35,534 nt of DNA. Origin: Planctomycetaceae bacterium. GTDB lineage: Bacteria; Planctomycetota; Planctomycetia; Planctomycetales; Planctomycetaceae. The stretch spans positions 1 to 35,534 of the forward strand of contig JACCRE010000258.1 in assembly GCA_013813775.1 (NCBI GenBank), read 5' to 3'. This document shows, in pieces, positions 16,016 to 24,614 of the stretch (position 1 is its first letter; each line of letters opens with the position of its first letter). A program made the position numbers and the translations under genes. The notes beneath the pieces are model-generated. The model worked only from the letters and a program-made list of their open reading frames with translations, was not told the origin of the DNA and searched no databases.

Positions 16016-17572
16016 TCAGGCATTTGCCAGCCGGCGCCGTGCGGTGCGACAAAATGAACGTATCTGGGAAATCACCGCTAATCTCTCTGAGTGTTCGCAG
16101 CCGAACATCAGTACGATCGACATTGCAGCGGCTGTCGACAACATCCCCGCCACCATGAGGTCAGGCCAGTCGTCGATTTCGAAGACATTCGTGTAAGTCT
16201 GAAACAACGCCAACAATAGAGCCGCGATAACCAACATCCGCAGAAGCACCAATCGTGCATATTCCGCCATGCGTACCCCAATTTGCTTGTGGAGCACGAG
16301 CGGCAGGATGACAAACTGGAAAGTCACGGCCGGCACGAGAGTGCCGAACGCAACGCCGAGAAGCCCGATGCTTCTTATGAGAATCAGACTCAGGCCGAGA
16401 TTGAATACGGCTTCGCATAGCAGCAACGCGGCCAGTTGCCTGACTCGTCCCGTGGCAATGAATGCCTGATAGCCGATCCTCTGCACCGACGAAGCGACAG
16501 CGGCGACGAGCAACAAACGAAAGATTAGTGGAATCGAGTGAAACTCAGAGTTCTCCACGAAACGAGGACCGATCCACAGCCTGAAAAACTCAGGTGCGAA
16601 CACCCCTGCGATGACGGCAACGGCGCAGGCGACGACGGCCACGAGTCGCGTGCCGGTCAAGTACGCGCGCTTCAATTCCGCCTGATCTTTCTTCGCGTCC
16701 AGTGACGCGATCAGCGGATAAAAGACCTGACCGATCGGAATGAAGATGCTGGAAAACTGATGCACCAGATTCGCTGCAATCGCAAACCATGCGACCGCCG
16801 CGATGGGCATGAACGCAGTGATGACCAAGGCGTCGGTGTAGGAAATCAGGCGAGCACTCGCCGCGATCAGCACGTTCCACAGGCCGAAACTCAGCAAGGC
16901 GCGACAAACCGACCAGCCGACGAGGTGCGGTTTGACGCGCAGGGCGGGGAGCACCTGGAACGCCGAGACGCACCGAGCGGCGTAATCGAGGATATTCCCC
17001 GTTGCCGTGACGATGCTGAGGCCGACGAGGCCGCCGCCGCGAGCAAGAACGACCAGTGTCGCGATCGCCGTCAGCAAGCGGATGCCGATGCCGATCAGGT
17101 TTGCGATGTCGAACCGCTGCGTCGCCGTCAGAACCGCTGAGAACGGGAAAAAGAAGAACTGCACGGCGACGCTGGCGCCGACGATCAGGATGCACCAGAA
17201 GACCTCATGCGTGATCTCCGGCGACATGTTGATGAAGCTCGGCGACCAGAACGCGAGGCCGAGCGAAGCGCAGAGCAGCATGCCCGCACAACAAGCCAGC
17301 GCAGCGAACCCGCTCGATACGGTCTTGTTCACCTGCAGTTGATCGCCGACCGCGAGCGCGCGTGTGATGTATTGCGTCAACCCCGCCCGGAAACCCAGGT
17401 CCAGCAACCCGTAGTAGCCGGTGAGGCTGACCGTGAGCGCCCACACGCCGTAGCGTGCGTCGCCGAGCTTGTGAATGACGAATGGCGTCAGAAAGAACGC
17501 GACCGCGATCTGGACGGCGAAACCCGTCCAGTTGTAGGCCACGTTCCTCGCGACACGCCGTAGAGAACTCAC
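16016..17572 (-). CDS. Wzx-like polysaccharide flippase (MOP superfamily)
   Basis: 518 residues, highly hydrophobic, with 12-14 predicted membrane helices. The N-terminus (RNVAYNWTGFAVQIAVAFFL, then PFVIHKLGDARYGVWAL) is the signature start of Wzx/RfbX-type lipid-linked oligosaccharide flippases. It would move undecaprenyl-linked repeat units across the inner membrane. It begins with GTG at 17572, with no strong ribosome-binding site and no better start nearby. It follows the polymerase by 73 nt and precedes an acyltransferase. Its role is the link between cytosolic assembly and periplasmic polymerisation. Individual sequence identity in this family is low, so substrate cannot be predicted. 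Confidence 0.92.
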   Translation of the reverse strand: MSSLRRVARNVAYNWTGFAVQIAVAFFLTPFVIHKLGDARYGVWALTVSLTGYYGLLDLGFRAGLTQYITRALAVGDQLQVNKTVSSGFAALACCAGMLLCASLGLAFWSPSFINMSPEITHEVFWCILIVGASVAVQFFFFPFSAVLTATQRFDIANLIGIGIRLLTAIATLVVLARGGGLVGLSIVTATGNILDYAARCVSAFQVLPALRVKPHLVGWSVCRALLSFGLWNVLIAASARLISYTDALVITAFMPIAAVAWFAIAANLVHQFSSIFIPIGQVFYPLIASLDAKKDQAELKRAYLTGTRLVAVVACAVAVIAGVFAPEFFRLWIGPRFVENSEFHSIPLIFRLLLVAAVASSVQRIGYQAFIATGRVRQLAALLLCEAVFNLGLSLILIRSIGLLGVAFGTLVPAVTFQFVILPLVLHKQIGVRMAEYARLVLLRMLVIAALLLALFQTYTNVFEIDDWPDLMVAGMLSTAAAMSIVLMFGCEHSERLAVISQIRSFCRTARRRLANA

Positions 17573-17645
17573 CGCGGATACCCTTGCGATTCTAACTTAG
17601 GCAGCGCTTCGTCACGCGGACACATCTTCCTGCGGTCGGAACACT

Positions 17646-18941
17646 CTACCCCCAGCGAACGGAAAAGCGGACATAGACTTGAATCGCGACGAGAAACGCC
17701 GCGCTGGCGACCCCCAACTGCCAGATGAAAGGTAGGCTGAAACGGGGCAGTTCGTATGGTCGCGACAACGGTACGACCGCCGCGAACGCCGTCGCCAGGC
17801 CGATCGCAAGATACGGCGTGTTCGTGTAGGCACGGGAAAGCGAAAACTGAGCGACCACGGCGCCGAGTAAGATGGCGGCGACGGCCGATAGCAATCGCTT
17901 TTGTTCTGGAGACTCCGTCATGGCAGGATCCCGACGGATGCTGTACAGCGTCCAGGCCGCAGCTGCATTCGCGCCGAAAAACAGTGTGCCTCCGACGAAA
18001 CCGAGCTCGGTGTAACTGTGGACGAAGGAGTTATGGGCGACGTGCCGAATTTCTTCCACAAAGTTGCCGTGCCCGATCCCAAATACTGGGTGGTCGCGCA
18101 TCAGAAGCAGTCCCTCCGACCAGAATTGGACCCGCTGCTGCCCGGTGCCGCTGCCCATAGCCTCTCCTCGGCCGGAGAGGCCGAGTGCGAGGATGGGGGA
18201 AAAGACGGCGGCCGCAAGCAACGCCCTACGCCAGCCCCAACGAGTATGCGCGAGTACGGTCACGGCCGCAAATAGCGCCAGCATCCCGCCGCGGGATCGC
18301 GTCAGCCAAAACGCGTAGCCACAGAGGGCGATCGGAAGGAGCCAGACGATCCGTGCGACGCCCCAAGATCGCTCGCCAAGAAAGTACAACGAGGCCACGA
18401 TCCCAATGGTGAGGATCATCGCGAAGTCATTAGGGTCGTTGAAGATGCCGGTGCTGCGTAGACGCGGATAAGAGATGACGTTGCCATCCGCATCGACTTG
18501 TTTCTGTTCGATGGACTCGAGGGCCGGTAGGTGGATGGCTCCGCGCTCGTGGAGTAGCGACAGAGACGCAGAGACGGCTACCGTGACGGCGAGAAAGCAT
18601 AGAAATTGTTTCAAACGCCGCTCGGTATTCACGACGGCGAGCAGCAGCAGGAAGTAAAGCACGACCTTGAGAAAATCCATGGCTGCCGTCCGTAAGCCCC
18701 AGCCAATTAAGTCGAGTGGAAAAGAGACGACGATCGCCGGCAACAAGAGCAGCACGCACACCACCGGCGGCTGCGCGGCCAACGACGAGGGAGTGAGGAG
18801 ATTGACGAGCGCCGGCAGGGCGGCGATGAGAGCGGCGACAATCACGATGTTGTAGACCGGCACCGTCGCAAGCTCAGGAACGAGCTCGGCCGGCCGGATG
18901 AACAGCACGAGATTGACAAGCAGGAAGAGAAAGAAAGCCAT
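17646..18941 (-). CDS. O-antigen ligase/polymerase-family membrane protein (Wzy-like)
   Basis: 431 residues with about ten or more hydrophobic segments. The periplasmic loop near residue 300 has the Wzy_C/WaaL-type signature (FGIGHGNFVEEI followed by AHNSFVHSYTELGFVGG). That motif is shared by O-antigen ligases and some EPS polymerases. With a flippase next door and a co-polymerase in the cluster, polymerase is the more likely role. It is the first gene after a 254-nt gap, which holds several inverted repeats and may contain its promoter. The ATG lacks an obvious ribosome-binding site. Confidence 0.88.
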   Translation of the reverse strand: MAFFLFLLVNLVLFIRPAELVPELATVPVYNIVIVAALIAALPALVNLLTPSSLAAQPPVVCVLLLLPAIVVSFPLDLIGWGLRTAAMDFLKVVLYFLLLLAVVNTERRLKQFLCFLAVTVAVSASLSLLHERGAIHLPALESIEQKQVDADGNVISYPRLRSTGIFNDPNDFAMILTIGIVASLYFLGERSWGVARIVWLLPIALCGYAFWLTRSRGGMLALFAAVTVLAHTRWGWRRALLAAAVFSPILALGLSGRGEAMGSGTGQQRVQFWSEGLLLMRDHPVFGIGHGNFVEEIRHVAHNSFVHSYTELGFVGGTLFFGANAAAAWTLYSIRRDPAMTESPEQKRLLSAVAAILLGAVVAQFSLSRAYTNTPYLAIGLATAFAAVVPLSRPYELPRFSLPFIWQLGVASAAFLVAIQVYVRFSVRWG

Positions 18942-18960
18942 CGCGGTGGCGGAGGACGGT

Positions 18961-19083
18961 CCGTCGCGCCACGGGCGACGGATAGGAGCCGCCGAGCGTA
19001 CCGGACCGGCCTTGGAGGGTGAAAAACAGGCTCACGGTCATCTAGCGTATGCTACGATTTGACGGATTCCGTGAAAAACCGTC
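18961..19083. promoter_or_regulatory. Cluster of inverted repeats upstream of the Wzy-like gene
   Basis: Within the otherwise empty 18942-19195 gap I see a perfect 7-bp hairpin (CCGTCGC 18961-18967, GCGACGG 18975-18981) about 20 nt before the start codon. There is also TAGC-4-GCTA (19043-19054), ACGGA-T-TCCGT (19062-19072), and two copies of GTGAAAAAC (19019-19027 and 19071-19079). No clear -35/-10 pair is visible. The structures suggest a regulated leader or operator region, but this is unproven. Confidence 0.3.
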
Positions 19084-19195
19084 TTCAACTAACGCGAAAA
19101 AGCCAATCTAAGGATGAAGCCGTTCAGCCTGTCGCCCGAGTGAGGGGACGGCGAGGCAGATGGCTTCCCTTCCATCGCACGCACCGCGTCGGCGG

Positions 19196-20005
19196 TCAGT
19201 GACTCGAGACGCTGCTGACAGCCTGAAGTGACTGTCGAGTCACCTCGAATCCAATCACAGTTTCTCCCTGGGGCAACTGGAGGAATCGAAGAGCGATGCC
19301 GGCCAGGCTGCAGGTCAGATCCCAGGCCGTATGGACAAGGATCTTGAGGTCGAGCAGCAGTGACATGTGACGCACGTAGTAGAGGTCGTGCTTCAGCTTG
19401 ATTCGGACGCTCTCGGTATCTGAATCCGGCGGCAACAGCATTTGCGCCAAACCGGTGATGCCGGGGCGAACGTTCAGCCTTTGGCTGTAGTGCTCCATCT
19501 GCCATTCGAGTTGAGCGACGAACTCAGGTCGTTCCGGCCGCGGGCCGATGAGGCTCATCTCGCCTCGCAGAACGTTCAGGAGCTGCGGAAACTCGTCGAT
19601 GTGCGACGCCCGCAGAAAGCGGCCGAGGCGGGTAATCCGCGGATCACCTGAGAGTGACCAGACGGGGCCCGTCAGTGCCTCGGCATCGACGACCATCGTC
19701 CTGATCTTCACGACTTGAAACTCGCGTCCATTCAGGCCGACGCGCGTCTGCCGGAAGAAACACGGTCCCGACGACGTGATTTTCGTCGCCAACGCTGCAA
19801 TCAACACGATCGGAATCGCGAACAGCGAAATCACGACCGCGAGCGGGTACTCGATCAGCGGCTTCACCCAAACGTACCGCTTATGAAGCGGTTGTACGAT
19901 GACCGAATCGCCTGTCACAGCGAAGTCGACGGCATGGTGAGGGGTGTGCCGCTTCGGCGGCGCGGTGCGAACAGCGACATCGAATGAAATCTGTTGACTA
20001 TTCAT
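19196..20005 (-). CDS. Phosphoglycosyl transferase (bacterial sugar transferase, monotopic)
   Basis: 269 residues. After a 45-residue leader, one hydrophobic segment (~52-76) is followed by the bacterial sugar transferase domain. [22 protein letters not shown], the catalytic Asp-Glu pair D137-E138 in [26 protein letters not shown], and [11 protein letters not shown] are all present. This is the catalytic core shared by PglC and the C-terminal half of WcaJ/WbaP, without the extra N-terminal membrane domain. It would transfer a sugar-1-phosphate to undecaprenyl phosphate, the first committed step of the repeat unit. It follows the EpsI-like gene by 65 nt; a small GTTCG-3-CGAAC inverted repeat lies at 20022-20034. 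Confidence 0.95.
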   Translation of the reverse strand: MNSQQISFDVAVRTAPPKRHTPHHAVDFAVTGDSVIVQPLHKRYVWVKPLIEYPLAVVISLFAIPIVLIAALATKITSSGPCFFRQTRVGLNGREFQVVKIRTMVVDAEALTGPVWSLSGDPRITRLGRFLRASHIDEFPQLLNVLRGEMSLIGPRPERPEFVAQLEWQMEHYSQRLNVRPGITGLAQMLLPPDSDTESVRIKLKHDLYYVRHMSLLLDLKILVHTAWDLTCSLAGIALRFLQLPQGETVIGFEVTRQSLQAVSSVSSH

Positions 20006-20070
20006 GTCCCCGGCCCGATCTGTTCGTTTCGAACTCGATACGGTTAGAAAAAAGGTTCGATGACGACCGC

Positions 20071-20784
20071 TTATGCTGAAAAAAGATGCGAGTTCACCGT
20101 CGGAAGAAAATCTTGCAGAAAACCTTCGATGACTTTGGGTTCCGTCTGCTCAGAATCGACCTGACGCGTCACATAAAGCTTGTGTAAAACCTGGGAGCCC
20201 GCGAACTCGTAGCGTGGATAGTCAGGCGACCTCCACTGCCCGTCGCTCGACCAACCCCAATAGGTTCGAATTCGATCAGGGATGCCGCCGTCCTGCCGCC
20301 ACTCGAAATCTGCCACCCAGAAGCTACCGAACTTGCGGCCATCCGGGCTGGAAACCTCGACGCGGCGCTGCTTTGTCACTTGAACGTAACCTGCGGCTGT
20401 AAAGCAGATCGTCGGCGGGTGCACTGCGATTGGCCCTGAAGGACCACACAGCATCATCACATTAAGGACCGCGCCGTTTTCAGCTTTGGTGTAGGTACGA
20501 GAGATCGCCCCGGAAGCCTGGGCGACTTTAAGTTGCCTGGCATCGAACTCGAGTTCCTTTCCCTTCCATCCGTCAATCTCGAGCGGCAGCTTCTCAACCC
20601 GCGAAGCTGAGGCGGCGAGCAGTTGCTCGCGCCCCCATGCCCCCGTCTGAACCGCATGCAAAACCCCAGACGCTGCAATCAGCACTGCGGCGGCAATGGG
20701 AATCGCGGCCCGGTTCGTAATGTTTGTCTTGTCCAACGCTATGAACCTGAATCTAGAAAAGGCCTCAATCAGCAAACTCAACAT
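20071..20784 (-). CDS. Exosortase-associated EpsI-family protein (DUF3485)
   Basis: 237 residues. One N-terminal membrane segment (IPIAAAVLIAASGVLHAV, ~28-45) is followed by a periplasmic domain with LEIDGWKGKELEFD, the conserved VHPPTICFTAAGYV block near residue 120 (the H-x-P-x-x-C-x-x-x-x-G motif of EpsI), and DRIRTYWGWSSDGQW. EpsI proteins accompany exosortases and are often fused to their C-terminus. Here the two are separate genes with the tyrosine kinase gene between them. The start overlaps the kinase stop by 7 nt, so translation is probably coupled. Its exact biochemical role is not established in the family. Confidence 0.88.
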   Translation of the reverse strand: MLSLLIEAFSRFRFIALDKTNITNRAAIPIAAAVLIAASGVLHAVQTGAWGREQLLAASASRVEKLPLEIDGWKGKELEFDARQLKVAQASGAISRTYTKAENGAVLNVMMLCGPSGPIAVHPPTICFTAAGYVQVTKQRRVEVSSPDGRKFGSFWVADFEWRQDGGIPDRIRTYWGWSSDGQWRSPDYPRYEFAGSQVLHKLYVTRQVDSEQTEPKVIEGFLQDFLPTVNSHLFSA

Positions 20785-22973
20785 TCAGCTAAAGCGCGGC
20801 TGTATCCATAGCGGTTCTGATACCTTCGCATCTCGCTGTATCCCGCTGGGTCGTCATGCAGCCCGATGGCGACGGCTCCTAACACCGGCTTACCGACCGA
20901 GCGAAAACGGTCCAGTGCGGCGGCGACGAGACTCCGGCGGCTGACATCACGACGAATCGCGAAAATCACACCGTCCACATGAGTGGCAAAAAGGAGTCCG
21001 TCGCAGATCGGGAGGACTGGCGACGAGTCGATGATGACGAAGTCCCACTGTTCGCGAAGTTCCGTCAGCGCGGGTCCGAAGCCATTCAAAGCGACTCGCT
21101 CAAGAACCTCTTCATCAAATTCGCCGGCTGGCAGGATGGACAGGCCCTCGATGTTTCCTGAAACGATCACCTCGTCGATTGTCGATTCACCGCGGATGAC
21201 TTCGCAGACCCCTGGACCTTCCGCACCGTAGACCTGGCTGAGGCTCGGCCGCCGTAAGTCGGCGTCAACCAATATCACCCGGCGTCCAGATCTGGCCAGA
21301 CTCGTTGCGAGATGCAGCGAGAGCGTCGTCTTGCCTTCCGAAGGCATCGCGCTGGAAATCATGATGGTCTTCATGCCGTCTCGCTCGGCTAACGACAAAA
21401 GCATCGTTCTTGCCGCGTCGATCGACTCCTTAAGCGCACTCGTCCAAAAGATGGTTTTCTGACGACTCCGGCGACTGCCGGAAGCCGGGCTCATCGCGGA
21501 ATTGGGAAGAGCGGGAATCGTGGCGATGATTGGAAGTGACAGCGTGTCCGAAATCTCCTGACGAGTGCTGATGCGACCGCCTCGCATGTCGAGCGCGGTG
21601 AAACCGCCGATCACCAGGGCCAGCGCGATTCCGGCGGCTCCCCCGACCCCGGCGAGTTTCTTCTTGAAACTCCGGGTGGTCGGCGCGATCGCGTCCTCGA
21701 TGATTCTCGCCGGCAGTCGCGCGTTCTTGAGCTCGAACTCCCGACGTTCAAGCTCGGTTGTGAGGGTTTCGTTCAAGGCCTCAAGGCGGCCGAGTTCCTT
21801 GGTCGCGTCTGCAATCTGCAGACTGTAGAGCCCCGTCTCCTGTTCAGTCACCTTCCACTGCTCAAGTTCGCGATCGAGTTCGGCCCGGGCTTTCTCAAGA
21901 GACTCGATTTCATTCGGAAGATCCTGTTCCGACACAACGTTCGAGGATTTCTGCTCGATTTCGATCTGCTTCAACACAACCGGCTTCAATTCAAGGGCCG
22001 TTTGCTGCAATTCCGCCTCAGCGAGTTCAAGCCTCTTCCTCGCGTCGGCGATGCTACGATGTCCCGCCGCGACACGGTTTTCTGTCGCGGTAACGAACCG
22101 TTTCATCTGATCAACTCGCGACTTGGCATCCGCATAGGCCGGCTCACGAGCCAAGAGGTTCTGAAGCACGTCTTCCGGGACAAGTTCGTCTTTCGCATCG
22201 TCTTTCGGCGCGTCACCCAGGACCCGCTCGCGAATGCGCATTTGCAACAACGCCATCTCGACCTGAGTAATCTGCTTTCGAATTTCGATTTGCATTTCGA
22301 GCACGAAGTTTTGCTTCTGACTCGATTGCTCGGAACTCGCGCTGCTGGTCATCTCCGTGAGCCGACGCAACTCCTCCTGCTTCATCTTCAGGTCTTCCTC
22401 GACTCCATCGATCACCTTTTGAAGCTCCGCCAGTCGCTCGCGTCGCTTGACGACGTCCGCTTCGACAACTTCGCTCATATAAGAACCGGCTACGGCGTTC
22501 ACGATGTCGGCGATTTCCTTAGCTTCCTCGCCTGAAAGCGAGATCGTGAAGAACTCATCACCTGCCCTGCGAACACTGACGTTTTCAGCCAGCCATTCGA
22601 CGGGATTCTGGATTCCGACGAACGTCTTCATCGCCGACACATCGAGTTTTCGCAACGCCGCCGTCAGCACGTCGCGGCTGGTCACCAGTCGCTGGTGCGT
22701 CTCTTTCCGAACGCGAAAATCCGCTTGCGGTTCGTTCGTATCGAACACGAGGTTGTCGTCGTAAGACTTGAAATACACCTCAGCGATGGCAACGTAGGGG
22801 GCCGGGAGGAAGAAAAACGCGGCTAGTCCGCAGACGACCGCCAGGGGAACACCCAGGAACACGCAGGGAGCCCACCGCCGCCGCAACGACCGCAATACAG
22901 TTGTGACATCCAGTCCGCCGTTCGGCGTCCGGGCGGCGTGGGCGGGAGTCGCAGAGTGCGGAGCTGACAACAT
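20778..22973 (-). CDS. Wzz-type co-polymerase fused to BY-family tyrosine autokinase (Wzc-like)
   Basis: 731 residues, the standard length of Wzc-type proteins. A first membrane helix (~36-57) is followed by a long periplasmic coiled coil (~170-420) and a second helix (~438-456). The cytoplasmic kinase has Walker A with K548 (SEGKTT), Walker A' VILVDADLRRP (~563-573) and Walker B FVIIDSSP (~645). The last 20 residues carry four tyrosines (Y712, Y718, Y722, Y724) as the autophosphorylation cluster. It controls chain length and export together with the Wza protein encoded at 24615. The usual partner low-molecular-weight phosphatase is not in the window. It lies between exosortase and EpsI genes. 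Confidence 0.96.
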   Translation of the reverse strand: MLSAPHSATPAHAARTPNGGLDVTTVLRSLRRRWAPCVFLGVPLAVVCGLAAFFFLPAPYVAIAEVYFKSYDDNLVFDTNEPQADFRVRKETHQRLVTSRDVLTAALRKLDVSAMKTFVGIQNPVEWLAENVSVRRAGDEFFTISLSGEEAKEIADIVNAVAGSYMSEVVEADVVKRRERLAELQKVIDGVEEDLKMKQEELRRLTEMTSSASSEQSSQKQNFVLEMQIEIRKQITQVEMALLQMRIRERVLGDAPKDDAKDELVPEDVLQNLLAREPAYADAKSRVDQMKRFVTATENRVAAGHRSIADARKRLELAEAELQQTALELKPVVLKQIEIEQKSSNVVSEQDLPNEIESLEKARAELDRELEQWKVTEQETGLYSLQIADATKELGRLEALNETLTTELERREFELKNARLPARIIEDAIAPTTRSFKKKLAGVGGAAGIALALVIGGFTALDMRGGRISTRQEISDTLSLPIIATIPALPNSAMSPASGSRRSRQKTIFWTSALKESIDAARTMLLSLAERDGMKTIMISSAMPSEGKTTLSLHLATSLARSGRRVILVDADLRRPSLSQVYGAEGPGVCEVIRGESTIDEVIVSGNIEGLSILPAGEFDEEVLERVALNGFGPALTELREQWDFVIIDSSPVLPICDGLLFATHVDGVIFAIRRDVSRRSLVAAALDRFRSVGKPVLGAVAIGLHDDPAGYSEMRRYQNRYGYSRALAEC

Positions 22974-23068
22974 GAGACGCGGATTTCAGGACGTGATAGA
23001 TGTAAAAACGCGGCGTCGACGAAAATGGAAGAAAGATCAGAAGCAGCTAAACGCCTGAGCCCACCACT

Positions 23069-23992
23069 TTAGTTCTTCCGGTCGAGTGTCGGGTATCCGG
23101 AAATACCCGCCAAGGACGCCAGTGGCGACCGGACCGGATCGACCTCCTCCTCGACGATAAGCCGCGACAGGAAGCTACATTCCAGCCAAAGCAAACCAAG
23201 TGCCAGAGGCATCATGTATAGGGCCGCCCAATTGTGAATCGCGTCCACCAGACCGGCATCATAACCCAGAAACGTCAAACTACCGATCAACGTGATGCGA
23301 AAGACGTTCGCGATGATGGCGATCGGCAACGCGCTCACCACGACCGTGAGCCGCTCCAGAAGCGAACGGCGACTGACCATGGCGACGGCCGTCGACAGAG
23401 CGAAGAAAATTGTCAACATCGACAGGCCACTGCAGGCTTCGGCGACGTTGATCCGCCGTCCGTTCACGTCGATGACGTTGCCAGTCGCGATGGCCGGCAA
23501 CCCGACCGTCTGCATCACGAACGTGCTGGCAACCGTACCGATGCGTTGCAGCGGACCCTGCAAGGCGACCTCCAACCGGTAAGGGAGAGGCAGCATGAAC
23601 AACAGGAACGCGAGCGACGGCCACGACCACCTCAATGCTTCTGCGCCCCCGATCGCAACGACGATGCCAGGCAAGCAGGCGACCAGCGAGAACTGCTCGA
23701 TCCAGCCGATATGAACGTAGCCGCCCACATGCCTCAGCAGCAGGCCCGCTGCGATCAGCGGAAGCCCCCACAGGCTCGGCCGGAGTCGTTCCACGCGCAA
23801 CGAATCACGCCGCAGCCACAATAGCCCGACGGCAAAAACCGGCACGAGGTAGCCATGCGAATACTGTGGATTGCTTTCCCAGATCCCGAAGAGATCCCAC
23901 AGCACGGGGCCGAACGCGATCGCAAGCAGGCCGATCAATGCAATGACCGGTAGGAGCTTCCGAATCTCGAATTGGGGCGTTGCAGCCGGCAT
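23069..23992 (-). CDS. Exosortase (Xrt family)
   Basis: 307 residues from the ATG at 23992, an integral membrane protein with about eight helices. Exosortases are transpeptidase-like enzymes thought to cut PEP-CTERM proteins and pass them to an envelope acceptor. The expected catalytic residues are present: C187 in AEACSGLSML, R232 in NVFRITLIGS and H253 in AIHNWAALYM. The early YSHGYLVPVFAVGLLWLRR block is also family-typical. A GTG start at 24061 is in frame, but its extra 23 residues would be translated from a palindromic element, so I prefer the ATG even though its ribosome-binding site is poor. A PEP-CTERM substrate is encoded at 27123. I cannot assign a numbered Xrt subfamily. Confidence 0.93.
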   Translation of the reverse strand: MPAATPQFEIRKLLPVIALIGLLAIAFGPVLWDLFGIWESNPQYSHGYLVPVFAVGLLWLRRDSLRVERLRPSLWGLPLIAAGLLLRHVGGYVHIGWIEQFSLVACLPGIVVAIGGAEALRWSWPSLAFLLFMLPLPYRLEVALQGPLQRIGTVASTFVMQTVGLPAIATGNVIDVNGRRINVAEACSGLSMLTIFFALSTAVAMVSRRSLLERLTVVVSALPIAIIANVFRITLIGSLTFLGYDAGLVDAIHNWAALYMMPLALGLLWLECSFLSRLIVEEEVDPVRSPLASLAGISGYPTLDRKN

Positions 23993-24025
23993 AGATGCGG
24001 CGAACTTCAAGGTAGGGCCGCCGAA

Positions 24026-24114
24026 GGCGTGGCCACGCCGTCGGCATCGGAGGGTGGCCACTCTCTGAAAGTGCGTTCAGAGAGGAATCGTCAGCCTTCC
24101 TTCATGGAAGGCTG
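24026..24114. repeat. Composite palindromic element, possible dispersed repeat
   Basis: Three perfect inverted repeats lie in a row: a 14-nt palindrome GGCGTGGCCACGCC (24026-24039); a 9-bp stem CTCTCTGAA/TTCAGAGAG with a 6-nt loop (24061-24084); and a 9-bp stem CAGCCTTCC/GGAAGGCTG with a 5-nt loop (24092-24114). None is followed by a T run. The density suggests a REP-like or other dispersed palindromic element inserted upstream of the exosortase gene, or a strongly structured leader. Confidence 0.55.
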
Positions 24115-24614
24115 CTCGGAGAGGGGCGAGATCACTTCACCGTTGATCCATAGAATACCGGGGCGCGGAACACCTTCAATTAGAAAACCCACCTAGGGAC
24201 GGGAAAACCCTTAAAGTTTTCACGAAAATCTTGCTTCCGAAGCATCCTGAGCGTCTAAAGCAGAGCGCCAGGGCGATCGTACGACATTCGCAAACGGTTG
24301 TCGCCGTTGGAGTTGCGGAATCAGAGGCCTTGAGTTCACGATTACCGCAGGTTGTTTTACATCAAGGCTTTACGTCAGAATGGCCGAACTTCGTGCGATT
24401 GCCCTGAGCAGAGCGCTGCTCCAACGTATGGAGTTTTCCACTTCGATGGTCATGGCGCGTTTCAAAGTATCCAGAATGCCGAATCCGTCGGTTCCGCGGT
24501 GATTGCCTCGCGGTACGTCAATGCCTGTTGAAGCGATCAAGACGGACACGCCGATAGTGGGAGACGTGACGGTGCCACTGGAGTCCGGGTTCGTTGACGC
24601 AGCGGAGATTGCCG
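24115..24614. promoter_or_regulatory. Divergent intergenic region between exosortase and export genes
   Basis: No gene is supported in this stretch. It must drive the Wza operon to the right and probably the exosortase block to the left. Two direct copies of GAAAACCC (24183-24190 and 24203-24210) are spaced exactly 20 nt apart, close to two helical turns. The second copy overlaps a small GAAAAC/GTTTTC stem (24203-24221). I find no clean sigma-70 promoter. The distance from these repeats to the Wza start is about 400 nt. Confidence 0.35.

Noticed and set aside
19089-19505. 138-residue minus-strand frame overlapping the sugar transferase 3' end
   Set aside because: The overlapping part is the real transferase read in another frame, and the remainder has no domain or signal.
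23069-24061. Longer exosortase starting at GTG 24061
   Set aside because: The extra 23 residues are basic and unlike exosortase N-termini and are encoded by a palindromic element; the ATG at 23992 is more credible.
24216-24234. Possible sigma-54 promoter (TTTCAC...TTGC)
   Set aside because: The spacing between the two elements is two bases too long and the GG of the -24 element is missing.
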